Shown here piece after piece: positions 1 through 12,640 of a stretch of 64,000 nucleotides of DNA. The stretch comes from Rhodamnia argentea (Eukaryota > Streptophyta > Magnoliopsida > Myrtales > Myrtaceae). A program made the position numbers and the translations under genes. The stretch is from assembly GCF_020921035.1 (NCBI RefSeq), contig NC_063154.1, positions 27,475,948 through 27,539,947 on the forward strand, read 5' to 3'. The notes under the pieces are model-generated. The model saw only the letters and a program-made list of their open reading frames with translations, made no database searches and had not been told where the DNA came from. Positions within the stretch are counted from its first letter, which is position 1; every line of letters begins with the position of its first letter.

Positions 1-850
1 GAAAGAATTCTACGCGATTTTGCATGTCAAAATTCTGTGAAAAGCTTCAACTTTTTCGCGTTGAAAGAGAGGTCAAAGTGTGAAAACCGGGAAGGGTTGT
101 TTGTCCAGACTTATCAAATAAAAAGTAACTTTCACTTTTCGCCAACAATTGTAAAAGACAATATTCGATAAACTATTATTATTCGCAAATCGACTTGTCA
201 ACACGTGCGCGTGCAAAAACTATATATATATATATATATATATATAATGAATATTTCAGATGTTTAAAAAAAAAGGTCAAACTACGTCCGCTGCAAAAAA
301 AAAAAAAAAAATATATATATATAAATATATATAAAGGGCACTCCTTTGACACAAAAAAAAAAAAAAACACTCCAAACAAATGCTCCTATAAAAAGAAAGG
401 ATAATACTACTAAATACCTCAAACCGATAAACTTATGACAATTTTATTCTAAATTATTTATTTTACCATATAAAATTTCAAACCGGTACACATGTGATAA
501 ATTTATCCCAAACTAATTTTTTTATTATAAAAATTTTCAAACCAAGATATCCGTGACAAATTTACCTCAAACTGGTATATTTGTAATAAATTTAACATTC
601 GTTAGTTTCCATCAAATTGAGTTAGCATCGCAAAAAAATTCGAACTATTACATATGTGACAAAAAGAGGGTAAAATATAACGGTAATTTCATTTAATTCA
701 ATATTAGTATAAGTAGAACTTTTTCTAAATTCAAGTTTAACACGATTTGATGCGATTATAAAACCCAATTACAACATGTGAAGATGAATTACGATTACGA
801 GGGCTCATTTTTAACTCATTCCTACGGTGGAATGCAGATTTACCGTGGGT
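1..850. other. AT-rich distal upstream region of LNK1
   Basis: I find no gene here. It holds a TA dinucleotide run near 220-246, several poly-A runs, and from about 408 to 665 a series of degenerate repeats built on the words 'caaacc', 'gtgacaaattta' and 'cctcaaac', repeated about every 60-80 bases. The same vocabulary recurs at 58760-59105, so this is probably a decayed fold-back repeat. Confidence 0.5.
221..246. repeat. (TA)n microsatellite
   Basis: An uninterrupted run of TA dinucleotides, followed by poly-A at about 295-308 and further AT repeats to about 330. Confidence 0.9.
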
Positions 851-853
851 CGA

Positions 854-1211
854 CACGTGTCTTCAAACGATATTTTCATTTATTTGAAATACTACGTAGA
901 TGAAATTACTTGTTGTCTTTAAATTTAAGACAGATTCTATTAAAAAAAAAGCCAAAAAACCACAGAGCACGTTCGATACGACGACGGATTAGCAGCGCAG
1001 AACCACGTGGGTCCCCCCACCCCAGTTAAAGAAAACGAATCCAAGTCCCGACGAGCACGTGCTAGCCGTACACGTGTCGGCATCACAGCGCTGGCAGCCA
1101 CGTGGACCAACCAGGCGGCCTAAACTGATCGGATCTCCCAACGCGCTCTCGTCCACGAATTCTGATATCGCATCGAACACCCGGCCTTCGCTTCGAGCTC
1201 GTGGCCACGTG
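854..1211. promoter_or_regulatory. G-box cluster upstream of LNK1
   Basis: Six perfect CACGTG palindromes are present at 854-859, 1004-1009, 1056-1061, 1071-1076, 1099-1104 and 1206-1211; five fall within 208 bases. They lie just upstream of the probable transcription start near 1290. The CACGTG G-box is a known binding site for bHLH (PIF) and bZIP (HY5, ABF) factors, and LNK1 is light-induced and clock-regulated in Arabidopsis. That this cluster drives light or abiotic responsiveness here is inference. Confidence 0.65.
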
Positions 1212-1289
1212 GCGCTCCCTCCGTGACTCCCTTTATTTGACGAAACTAAAGTTGAAAAAAAAAAAAACACTTCTTTATTGGCACTACTC

Positions 1290-1476
1290 GTTGAGTGCTG
1301 TGGTTCGCAAGCAGAGAGAGAGAGAGAGCGCTCCGGAACCTCCCAGAAGATCAATTTAACCATCGTCGAGCTCGAAGTTAGGGTTTCTCGTGCTGAATCG
1401 AGCTTCGTTTCGGGGGATATTCACCGGCTCGGTGGTGTTGGATCGTTCATTTCGTCGAAGGGATTGGAGTTTTGAG
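1290..1476 (+). other. LNK1: LNK1 5'UTR exon 1 (approximate start)
   Basis: The segment contains a GA-rich leader (1314-1328) and ends at a good donor, GAG|gtgagt, at 1476/1477. It has no coding similarity that I recognise, and the start is only estimated. It would splice to exon 2 at about 2679 (acceptor tttgtttgcag), which carries the start codon. Confidence 0.5.
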
Positions 1477-2707
1477 GTGAGTTTTGGATATCAGATCTGT
1501 GTTTGATGAGGTCTTGGGATTTGAAGTTTCGAGGGATTGTAAGGAAAAGAAGAAGGAGAGGAGATTTTTGAGCTGAAGTAGTTCACGCTCCAAGCTCTGT
1601 TCGCTTGTGTTTGTTCCAGTTTTACAGTTTGGTGGAAGTTGAGGATAGGAAAGTTCTCAATTTTGCTGAAAAAATCGGTGGAAGCAGGATTGGGGGGAGT
1701 ATAGATAGAATTAGAAGTGGTAAAAGCTAGTCTTACATGATTTAATTGATGGGCTTCGTTGTTTGGTTGCTATTTGTACTCGCTGATTTTGGTCCTGTTT
1801 TGTGTGCAAAGTAGAAAAAAGCTATGGTTTTTCAGGGAAGAATTATGAGGGGTTAGGTGCAGTGGACGTATTGATTTTTGTATTGAAATTTGAATAAGTT
1901 TATGATAGTAAAACCAAGCTGTTAGTTCTACTCAGAAGAATTTCTTTGATGGTGGAGTGGAGCTGGAAGATGTTGACAAATGAAGACTGAACCTTCTCAA
2001 TGTGACGTTATGCTTGAGTTTTTTGGAGTGACGGTGTTGCTGCAATTTGCTTTGGCGATTGAGTGAAGATATGCTCAACTTTTATCTAATGCGACTAACT
2101 GGAGTTGTTAAGTGGAGTTCTTCTGCTTTAACAGAGCCCAACTTGATTGAATGTGATTTTTTGTTGTATATTGAAATTATAATTTAAGTTTAGTGAGTTT
2201 TTTCTGCATATTTCCTGTTTATTGATCGTACTAAATCTTGCCAATACAATTATGATACTTCGGAAACTAACTGAAAGGCATTACCCTTACTTCTTCATTT
2301 GAGATTCATCTTCTGCCAGTTCTTATAACGTGTGCAGAGCTTGAAGATGGGATTCTTCATGCGCTGTCTCCTTTATCTTTAATACACTGATAAACACCGA
2401 TGCAAATCTTTATTTTTTGACTTACGGTTGCTTGTCATTGGTAGCTCTAATAATGATTAGGCAAATCAAACAATTGTTATCTGCTAGGAACCCAGGAAAG
2501 TTGTGATTTTCTGAGTAGTGCTGCAATGGATTTCAACTGGTATGCTTGTGTGACAATTATTTATCTGATAGTAATTTAGCTGGGTAGTTGAACTAAAATC
2601 CTGCCTTGATATATCTGCCCGCACCATTTCTTTGAAGCGCCTTTCTACACCATTTTGAATGGTCAATTTTGTTTGCAGAAAAGTGCGTGTGGGTCGGCCA
2701 AAAAAAT

Positions 2708-2772
2708 ATGAAATTGGATCATCCAGCTATATGTGTATTCGGGGGCGGGTAAAAGATCTCAAAGGAATGTGA
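2708..2772 (+). promoter_or_regulatory. uORFs and AUG-UGA pair before the LNK1 start
   Basis: The probable exon 2 (2679-2790) contains an ATG at 2708 opening a 14-codon reading frame that stops at 2750-2752. A second ATG at 2731 opens a 13-codon frame that ends at TGA 2770-2772. The last codon of that second frame is itself ATG (2767-2769), giving an immediate ATG-TGA. This lies in the same frame as, and nine bases before, the proposed LNK1 start ATG at 2782. AUG-stop elements are known to stall ribosomes in plant leaders (for example NIP5;1); a similar role here is inference. Confidence 0.5.
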
Positions 2773-2781
2773 GACTTGTGC

Positions 2782-5700
2782 ATGTATGAGGTGGGAATTT
2801 TGTATCTTTAGTTGGACTTTCCTGATTTATGTATTATTTTTGCATTTGACACACGAACCATGATGAGGTCAATGGGAGTTCGTTATCCTGCATGAGCTGC
2901 AAATTATCTCCGTCTCTTGATATTTATGGCCAGTGGTGAGTTTGGTGACGACAAGCTTATGCACAGATGTTCCAAATGTGACCACGAAGTTAAAGAAGCC
3001 AACTCTAGCCTCATGTAACATAGCTGTTACTCAAATTTTCAACCAATTTAGCATTTATGAATTTGATTTTGGCCTCATTATGATCGATGAGATTTCCAAA
3101 AAAAATTTCAGTCCAGACGAGAGTGTAGTCATGTTAGATAGATTGTAGTAGTACTATAGAGTAAAGAAAGAACCGCCACTTTGAAGTAATCGATTCTAGC
3201 AAATACTTGCAAGTGTCTTTCCTCATTGGCCTGCCTGTTCCAATGCACTCTTATTTAGACGAGTCTCAGCATTACTGCACTTAAAAGGGCTTCTAGGCAT
3301 CTTATTCCATTTTGCCACTCGAATATGGGAGCTTAGGAAGTTTGAAGCTATATATTCAGCCAATTATAAATGTTGCAATAAAGCTAGCACTGCATGCCAT
3401 GACTATTATGCGATTTTGTCGCATACTTTTGCAGTACATTATTGTTGGTCATAGTTTGACATTCTTCTTCTAATTATCCTATGTAGTTAAAGATGTTGTC
3501 CTTTCTATTTCATGTTGAATTCCTAAATATCAATTTGTCTAACCAGTTTTATGAGTCATTCTGCTTGAGGCTCTCTCTCTCTCCCTCCCTCCCTCTCCCT
3601 TTTTTTCCTTTTTTTTTTTTTTTGTTTGGAATAAGCCACTTGAGTTGAGGTTACGTTTGTTATCAGAAACACATGCGATTTTGTATTGCATTGTCCTCTT
3701 TTGTGTGGATGATCGAAAAATTTTGATATCCAAAAGAAAGCAGCACAAGCCCTAGTCATGTTAAAGGATTCACTGAATACCCCACCTAATACACAGTTGC
3801 ACATGAAAAACACAAGCCATTTACTATGAAACTCATTTGAGTACATTAGTTGAAAATCTAACATTGTGGACACTCTTTGTAAAAACAGTGCTGAGAGAAC
3901 AAAAGATCATGCAACTTCTCTTCTGAGCCATCAGGATGTCGCAGAATCAATATACTGTTGTCGCCTTATTTCTGAAGCATGATAATCAGGACCTCCAGTT
4001 AAGGATGAAGACTGGTTAAAAGATAGAGATCTCCCTAATTGTTCCCGTAGTAATACCAATAGAAAATAAGGATGCTTAAAGCAAATATTTTAAGAGAAGG
4101 ACCAAATTTTTCTTTTCCGGCATATCCATCTTAAGATCAAGGTCATAGTTCGAGTCATGTACTGTTTTTATGTTCAGTTTATGCATGATGCTTGATCTTC
4201 TCTTCTAGGTCAACTATTCAATCAAATGATATTGAGCATATTTCCCATCTCTTCTCAATAACTATTCAATCAAATGGTATTGAGCATTTTCCCCATCTCT
4301 TCTCAATAAACAAGCGGGCTATTCTTTGCAAAATTGTGCTCAATTCATATGTGGCAATTCCGCCAAGATCTCTTCGTTAGTTGGGGGAAGAATCTGTCCG
4401 AATCGGGTTTGAGGAACATATCGAGAGAGAATTGGATTGAAGTTTTCTTGAGAGTGATGAGATTCACGGATGTCTTTTTCTCCTCAATAAAGGCAATTTG
4501 GAGTTATCTAGCAACAGTCCTGTAATCTAAAATTTTGCACTTGGTATTTTAGCCTGTGCTCTCCATCGTAAGCAATATGCATGATTCCTTAAGTCTGGCC
4601 TTAACCTTTTCAGATCAATGGTGATCAAAATATTTCACACACTGGAAAGAAAATTGAGGAAGAAAAAAGGACAAAATTGTTTTGTTCTTTCTAACTATGC
4701 TAGAAGAAGGAAAGAGAGACTGCCCTGTCTTGGGGCACCATGCTGGTACAGAACTCTTTCACTGCCATATGAACTTTGTCCTCAGGGAGCTCTGACCTGG
4801 CCGTGATAGTATGACGTAAAAGGGGAAATCTATCTATTTTAGCTTGAACATCCACGACTTTCTCTAATTTTGTCTGTCCAGTATGAATTTTCCGCCAACT
4901 GGATTTGGTCTTGGCTAATTATTATCATGAATACAGCTTCAAGACAATGTGTGGGATGAATTTGGTGAGAATGATGACCATATAGTTCCCCATCCTGCTG
5001 ATGAAGCCGAGGATCAGTGCCTAGTTCAGAATGATAGCCGCAAGAAACTTCGTCTTCAATTAACTGGGGTCACAAGTAATGCTGACGGTGGGACTAACTC
5101 TGTTGTTTTGGGAAAGGAAGAATCGAATTCAGAGACTCTGATTAAGAAGGAGAAAATGCTGGAAAAGGATGCATGGTCTCACACACCTGATGGCATGTTT
5201 CCTGCTTCATGTGATAACCTGTCTTCAAAAGAAGTTAGAAGCATGGCATCTGATGATTCAAGAATGTCTTCACACTGTTTCAAAAGCAACGCCGATGGTG
5301 TTTTTTGTGCTGATGGTCATGTTATTGATGAGAGATGTGCAGCAGTGGACAATAGCATGTACAGTTATTCTCTCAACCATATTTCTCCAACAGAGAATAA
5401 TCTCAACTTTTTCAATCACGAAGACAAAGAAAGTAATGATCTTTACTATGGATGGCCTGATATAGGGAATTTTGAAGATGTTGACAAAATATTCAGGTAA
5501 TCGTTGAAGCTAGTGGTACTTTCTCATGATGTTTATAATTACTTTTTGAGCATCTATCCTGACATCAGTTCTTCCAGGAGCTGTGATTCCACATTTGGAG
5601 TTGGAAGTCTGAGTAACGATGATGATTTGGGGTGGTTCTCAACTTCTGAGGCTATTGAAGGATCTGAAGATGCCATAAAATCCGGGCTTGAATTTTCATG

Positions 5701-8700
5701 CTCGGATTCGAAAATAGTTAACAGAGCATCAGAAACTTGCGGGAATTCTTTGCCACACGGCAATTTCCTTTCACACGATGATCCAAGGAAGAAAAGTGCA
5801 ACCTTGTGTGACAATATGAGCATGCAGGTTAATGGTTCTGGTGAAACTGCTGCTCTTGGTCACATATCGTCTATGAACGGATCAGGTGCACAATCAGAAA
5901 GTAAGGAAGACTCAATGAGTGAAAAAGAGGTTGTAAAATTCTACTGGTTTGTACTTATTATCAATATGATTGTTGTTGGTGAGGTTACTCCATATTATTA
6001 TGTTTGAATGTGTTCCATGGTTACTATACTACAGTTGAAATTCAGGGTGCACCTAGCTGCATGGCGATGCTGTAATGATACTTCAGATTTAGGGTTTCTA
6101 AAATATGACAAGAACTGAACTTTGAAAGAGACAGCAATTTCTCATGACCTCACTTATAGCCCATGTTTCATCACACCGCTGCTTTTTTTGACAGAACTCT
6201 GTGTGTGCACGCACGTTTTATATTTCAAATTTTCCAGTTTCACTTGATTCTTGCATGAGTGAAATGGCTATGATTGTCTAATATTACAAAGAACTAAAAC
6301 CCTTTCTAGGATTCTTCTTGGAGCTTCCTTCTGTCATTCCCATTGGTTTATAAGCTTGTCACAGGTTCCGACTTTTGGGGCGAGTAGCACCAGAATATTC
6401 ATTGTCACCCAAGTTTCTATCTCTTATTCGAACGGTGCAACTAAAATGCTCCATTTTTGGTCGGCCTTTTTACTAAATTCTTGCTTTATTTCAAATGCTC
6501 AGAAACCGGTTTTATCAGTGTGGCTTTTCTTTTTTTAATTCATGGTTTCGATCAATGATATGTATAATGACTTTGCTCATCCTCTTTTCTGTGGCACACA
6601 CCTACACATAAGAGGATATTCAGAAATTGTAGTAACTTGAGGTGTTCTTTAAGTATTGAGCCAAAGAAGAACAAATGTTTATTTTTGAGTGAATCCTTGT
6701 TTGTTTCTAAGCATTAGATACTACTCTAGTGGAGCAGTTTGTGGTTAACAACCTCATTTTATGTGAAGAAATTTTTCACATGAAATACTTCTTTTTGTCC
6801 ATTCAATAGATATCTTTGCCCTTTATGATTGTCATTGGCTTGCAAATTTGAATACAATGTTTCCTTGGAATTTGGGCATTGTACAATTGTCATTCTTGCG
6901 CTTTTGCGGTATTGCTGGTCTTTACAAAAATGTTCTTATTCGAATTCTGACTGTTTCATGACAGATGAATAAGCACAAAAAGCAGTCAAATCTTCAACAC
7001 CGATCAGAATTAAAAAGGAAAGACAGATACCTAGAAAATGGTGGTTCTTTCCGACATCATAGCATCCTAGATCAATTTCCTCATGTGGAAGTTCCCTTTT
7101 CTGACTCATCCAACCAGGTTTATTCTTGTCATATTTTGTATCATTTGTTGCCAGATTAGGATCTAATTCTTTGATACATCTGCAGATGCATAACGAATAC
7201 TTGCACTCGGGCTACTTTCATCATGTTAACCAAATCTCAGGATGCTCAACTTTATCTAGTGTAAAGTCTGATGACCAGCTCTCTCCTACTCCAAAGGAAT
7301 CTTCTTATTCGTCTAATCAGGTGCGGTCCGTTGAATTTCAAATCATTTTTATTTTGGGCCTTAATTAGTGGCAATAATGACATTGATAGGAGAGAAAAGC
7401 ATCTGACTGCCAAATTTGCAGGTCTCTTTGGCTACGAACTTTAATCCCGCTGATGTGACAAGTCCAAGTGCATCAATCTGTGACCCAGATGTTGTTTTGA
7501 AATGTCTGCATCCAAGTGAAAATGGAATAGAAAGTCGCAGTAATGGTGAAGTCAACCTCAGGGTACCAGCAGATATGGACTCTTCCCTGATGCAGGAAAG
7601 CTCTTGCATGAGCTCTGCATTGGATGAAATGTCACTAGAAGCTGCCAGCTTTCGTCAGCTTCAACGAGTCATGGAACAGGTAATATTCTCCACTAGTCTC
7701 AACTTCAGTCTTCCTTGGGTCCAATGATTACTTTAGACACAACATCTAAGAAATGTATGTTGCAAGTGGGCAGAACATAGGGAACAACTGGCGATAATGA
7801 AAGAGCGTAATCAGAATACAATTTGATCTTGAATCTTCTTGCCAAGGAGAATAAATTGTCTGGTGGCTTCATGCTGACTCAATAATGCTAGAAATCGGAA
7901 CAACCACTAGATCCACATGGGGGGAGCCTTTCCAGTGGATTGTGTTTTTTTGGGTCAAAGTGGATTATGTCTTGGGGTTTTTATTTTAGTACATTACCCA
8001 ATACACAATTTATTGTCTTGTAGCGCTGTTTCTTTGACTTGTAGACTGGCCTTCTTTGATACAAGGGATAGGCTTTCCTACTCTCTATTTTTGGGGTCTT
8101 TGATTATTATTGCGTGTTTCTTCTAGTTTACTATGAGTTAAACAAGTAATCACAATCTTCCAGTCAGTTGATACAGCAGCTCCAAGTGCAGAGGATGGAG
8201 AATCTCAAAGAATTGATTTTCTATATGTTGGATGGATATGTGACTTCCATTTTGGTTTATGTGTAGCTTAAAAATATCCATTGATGGGCTTTATCTATGG
8301 TACTCTTTGCTTGTTGCCTTAGGATAGATCACTTGATATTTTCTTCCTGCACAATGAGCATTTAACACTGATTCACACAACTGAAAGACTGTCCCTACTT
8401 TTACAGATAGGATCTTTTCTTTGTCTGAGGTTTCTACTCTTTTGGTTCATTTCATATAGTTTGCTGTTTCTTCTTTTTCCTTCTTCCTGAGGGATGACTG
8501 CTTCTAGTGCCATTCTTACGTTATGGCCACTAGAATGTCTACTGATCTGCATCATTCTAGTCATTTTGAACTTGTGGGTGTCCAACCCTATTGAGAAGCA
8601 TAATTTTTGTTGCCATTTCTACACAAAGTAATGAAAAGGAGAGTAATCATAGTAAAACAAGTTGTATTTTCATTATTCCATTGCCACTGCAATGCGAAGT

Positions 8701-11700
8701 GTTTACTATCATTGCATATAGTTCAATGCTGGCTCTTCAAAATTAGGAGAAAAGCTATCCTTCTAGGTTGTTTGGTCCTTCTCAATGGTCTGACATGTTC
8801 TTTTCTCTGAAAAAACATCTTTGGATTGAACACTTTCTCTGGAAATGGGATGTTTCCGGTGATGTTGGAGCAATGTTAAGTACGGAGAACCATTGGAGGA
8901 GTTAGTTGAGGAACACTTGTGATGCACCTAGCTGGCTTCCATTTTGGTGGATCAGTGGTCCTCTTTTATTCCTTATGCTTTTGTGTGTAAAAAAAAGTCT
9001 TTTTTTGTTTTCCTGAAAGGAATAAGGTTGTAAGGGGTCAGGTGGCTTGTAGATAAACAATTCTGGTTCATAGCATGGTGGTAATGGAAGAATGGCATTC
9101 CTTTCAGTGATGAGGATGGTAACAGGCGTGATTGACTTTTTTTTGTTTGGTCAGATGGAATAGAAGAGAAATTAATTGTTCTCACTTAGTGTCCACTTTA
9201 TGCTTGATGGAACCAGCAGTAATTTTTTTCTGCGCTTCCTGGATTGACATAAAGATGAAGCTGTTGATTCACTGTTAATTTGGTGCTTCTAGTGAGAGGT
9301 ATGTTCTGTGTATAGATGTGTTATGTTGGCTAATATGTATGACCATTGTCTGTTATGCCAACAAGCACTAAACATGAGGAGAAACAGGGAATCTCAGTTC
9401 TCAAATGAAGTTGGGTGTCTGCTGCATTTACAAGAATTTTGGTTTCTGCTTTATGGTTTAAGTACCTATCACCAACTCCGTTTTGAGTTCAAATGTCCAC
9501 AAGGGAGATAAATTGTGGTTGGGAAAAATCATTCAATGTAACCATCAAAATAATGTTATTGCCAATTATTAGAATGCAGCAATTTTAAGTGCTTCTCTTG
9601 ATTCATGAGAGACAGAACTGATTTGAGCTACTGGAAAGAACCTGTTGTCGGAAACTTTCAAGTGGGTTGCCTTTAGGAAGAGTAAGATGGTCCTAGGCAG
9701 TCAGCTCGGCTCATTCAGTGCAAGTTGTTACACTGTGCAATTCTTTGCCCTTCTTAGACTAGACAATTCGGATTTTTGGTCAACCTGCCTGTGTCTTGAG
9801 CTATTATTCTTAACCGGTGTATGCTAAATAGAGTGCACCCGAAATTATGGTACTTTGCTTAATAGAGTTCGGAGCACTGCATATTTTTCATTTCTCATTT
9901 GATAGAGTGTCAATTTTCTTTTCATGTGTTGTTGGTCCACTCTTATGAAGATACGATCATCAGGTGCAATTCCAATCTACCCCACTACTTGCCTATTGAA
10001 GGCATGTTAACATAAAATGGAAGAGAGATACTCTTTGCATTTGCTATGTCTGGGAAAAAGGTTCTCTTCAGTTTGGTAGAATTATGCAAATTTAATAGGT
10101 GAATGAAGTAAGATGTGAGTTTGGTATTCTGCATGAAGGTTAAATGCCATGTAATCTCAAGGGAGAATCCTATAGGACAGCTATAAGACCGGGATGCTTT
10201 ATGATATAGAATGCTGGACAATTAAAATACCAAGATATGCATGAATTGAAGATGGCGCTGATAAGAATGTTTTGTTGGATGTGTGGACAGACAAGAAAAG
10301 GCGGTACTGAAGATGAATTTACGCCGTGAAAGTACGTGTGGTTCCAGTTGAGAACAGAATGTTTTGCGGACACACGAGAAAAGACAGTACTAGAGATGAA
10401 TTTACCCGGGGAAAAAAAAAGGGTGCCAGATGAGGATGGATAAGAGGCTCGTTTGAGATGATTTTGTTTCATTGGATATACACCTTCGGATGGTCCATAG
10501 AAGAGATGTGTTCAGGCGAGGGAGATCTGGGTAGGAGGGGTAAGGGGAGGACACAAAAAAATATGAAAGCAGACGGTAAGGAAAGATATATAGCACCTAT
10601 AACTTACAGAGGGCTTCATATAATTTAGCCCAATGGCATGAAAAGATTCATATGGACGACCCAACCTAGGGGATAAAGGTTAATTAGTATCGTTGTCCAT
10701 GTAAGTTCATTTGCTCTTTGTTATATTGTACCCTTTGCTTTGTACATGTCTTGACCATTGTCTCCAATATGTAATTATTTATGCTGTTAAACCTTCACTT
10801 TGATTTATAGACCTAGGGTCTTTTTGAATAAACTTTTTCCATTGCACCCTCTGCTTTCATGGTAGTGCAAGTTTTTACTGTTGTCTTATTTCTCTCTTAG
10901 TTGGACATCAAGACAAAGCTTTGCATAAGGGATAGTCTGTACCGCTTAGCAAGGAGTGCTGAACAGAGGCATAATGGTGTGATTCCTGTCATTGATAGCA
11001 AAAACGATGGGGCTCATAGTGGAGTAATGACTGCTGAAGAAACAAACAAGTAAGTAAAAGCATCGCTGCATCCTTTTGAGTTTTCCTTAACAGGTTGTTG
11101 GTAAGTCTTGTTTAGATAGATTATACACTGATTCTTGTTTGGCACCATACAAACCTCAGTCAATCCTTTGACAAGAACAATATGGTTGGTTATTAAGCAA
11201 TTGCATCTGTAAATTGGTCCTTCATCCTACTTGGGCAATCTATTTAGAAATTTATGATCTCTTACGATGATCTAATATGCAACTAAATGGAAAATCCCAA
11301 TCTCTGTAGTAAATCCGATATCACAAAATGTTAGGAGGTTTGATATACCTTTGTTGGGGGTGAAAAGTTGCTAAAAACACCTATATAAAGTCAAATCTCT
11401 CTTCTAATATTGTTGAATCCTAGAAGTTCCAAGTTCTCTGTATCACTCCTGTCAAAAACAAAAGAGCGGAACAATTAAGTAGACCTTGTAATTTTCCTTT
11501 TAAGGTGAAATAGATCATATAATTGGTGCTCCTTGTTTGATATATGGTTGAGAACATCATGCTATAGTCATGCGAATCACATGTGGTTGGGAGTTCATCT
11601 GAAGTAGTTGAAAACAAGTTTACCCCGGTTGGTTTGGATGGAGAAGGAAACCAGTTCACAGCTACTTTGTTTTATCCTGCACATAAAGCATTGAAGGACA

Positions 11701-12330
11701 TGCCAGTAGAAATATAGAAACCCACATTCTTCAACAATATTCAATGGATTTCACTTAATTTTACTTTAAGAAAGGTGTTGTAGTAACACAAAGGTTTTGT
11801 TCTTGTTATTCGTTTTTCTTAGATGCTAGGTTAGTGTGGTAGACTTAAATCAATTACATAATAGGAAGGAGTCTTCATATTTTCTTAACTTGGTGTAATT
11901 TGAGCCTAATGTTATGCTACACAGAGGAGCTTGCTGTTACAAGTTAGACCTTTCTTAGGCTCTTATTTTGAAAAGCGTTTATTGATTTTCTACAAATCTA
12001 TGGTTCAGGTGTAGTGGATTTTTGGATATGGAAACTGACACTAATCCAATAGATCGTTCTGTGGCGCATTTATTGTTTCACCGACCCTCGGATCTGTCTG
12101 TATTGCCTGGTAGTGATGCTTCCTCTCCCAAGTCCATTGTCATGGTGAGCTCTGACTAGCTTCGTATGTTCCAGGCAAATCATTTCCTCATCTTCATTTA
12201 TTTTTTCCATTGTGCTCATCTGTTCCTTCTTGATCAATAGATTCATAGGTCTGTCGCCAGTCCACCTGTAAAGAATGAGAGAGACGCTGGACAAGAGGAA
12301 GCTGTCGCTGAAGCGGAAAAGGCGTCCTAG
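2782..12330 (+). CDS. LNK1: LNK1-type night-light-inducible, clock-regulated co-activator
   Basis: LNK proteins bind RVE8/RVE4 MYB factors in the nucleus and act as co-activators of evening clock genes. Coding exons: 2782-2790, 4937-5496, 5578-5929, 6965-7117, 7186-7320, 7422-7679, 10901-11049, 12009-12144 and 12241-12330. They total 1842 nt, encoding 613 aa, close to Arabidopsis LNK1. Family marks are the N-terminal VWDEF...DDHIVP, the block [16 protein letters not shown] at about residues 170-187 followed by SCDSTFG, the segment [11 protein letters not shown], the hallmark [20 protein letters not shown] at about 491-510, and [20 protein letters not shown] near 548-567. The first exon (Met-Tyr-Glu, donor GAG|gtggga) was chosen because its upstream codons read D-L-C-M-Y-E, matching the LNK1 N-terminus (Met-Ser-Asp-Leu...), except that the expected Ser codon is TGA. 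Intron 7 (7680-10900) holds a LINE remnant. Identity is confident; the exact start is less so. Confidence 0.9.
9970..10710 (+). mobile_element. Decayed 3' end of a plant LINE (non-LTR retrotransposon)
   Basis: Read on the plus strand, this stretch of LNK1 intron 7 follows the C-terminal region of plant LINE reverse transcriptases, with stops and frameshifts. Around 10190-10290 is a degenerate 'Y-G-x-E-C-W ... M-x-R-W-M-C-G-x-T-R-K' region (aatgctggacaatt, ttgttggatgtgtgg). Near 10440-10480 is 'R-L-R-x-F-x-H', near 10500-10585 the G-R-P-x-K-T / TVRKD-like segment, and at 10630-10680 'tggcatgaaaagattcatat' followed by the 'gacccaacctagggg' tail typical of these elements. An imperfect duplication of about 82 bases lies inside it (near 10288-10322 and 10370-10404). 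Recognition is from memory of the family. Confidence 0.7.
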
Positions 12331-12640
12331 GACTGACGCTGATGATGGAAAGCTTTCGCCATTGTACAACACATACCTATTTATGGGTGAATTTCCACAC
12401 GATCGCTGTATAAACAATACCTGACAAATCGGGATTTTACTGCATTCTCCGTGGGTCTATGCCGTGTCGCTACTTGCTTCCGCTGATGTAATTACAGAAA
12501 GCTAGGTTGGTTCCCCTCATACCTTTCTGAGGTTCAGGCTTCTTCTTTCTCCCATTTGACAATTTGGTCTTTAGGTGCATCCCAAAATTCTTTTCTGTGG
12601 TTTATGGGATCGTGGCCGCAAACTCGGTCAATGCCGTTAC
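12331..12640 (+). other. LNK1: Probable LNK1 3'UTR
   Basis: The sequence after the TAG stop is less AT-rich than the following intergenic DNA and carries no recognisable reading frame. The end is an estimate; I did not identify a clear polyadenylation site. Confidence 0.4.

Noticed and set aside
860-880. Evening element (AAAATATCT) near the LNK1 promoter
   Set aside because: The nearest match reads GAAAATATCG on the minus strand. It is one base off the core and I would not call it.
989-1363. 124-aa minus-strand frame near the LNK1 promoter
   Set aside because: It is a low-complexity composition with no domain and overlaps the G-box promoter and leader.
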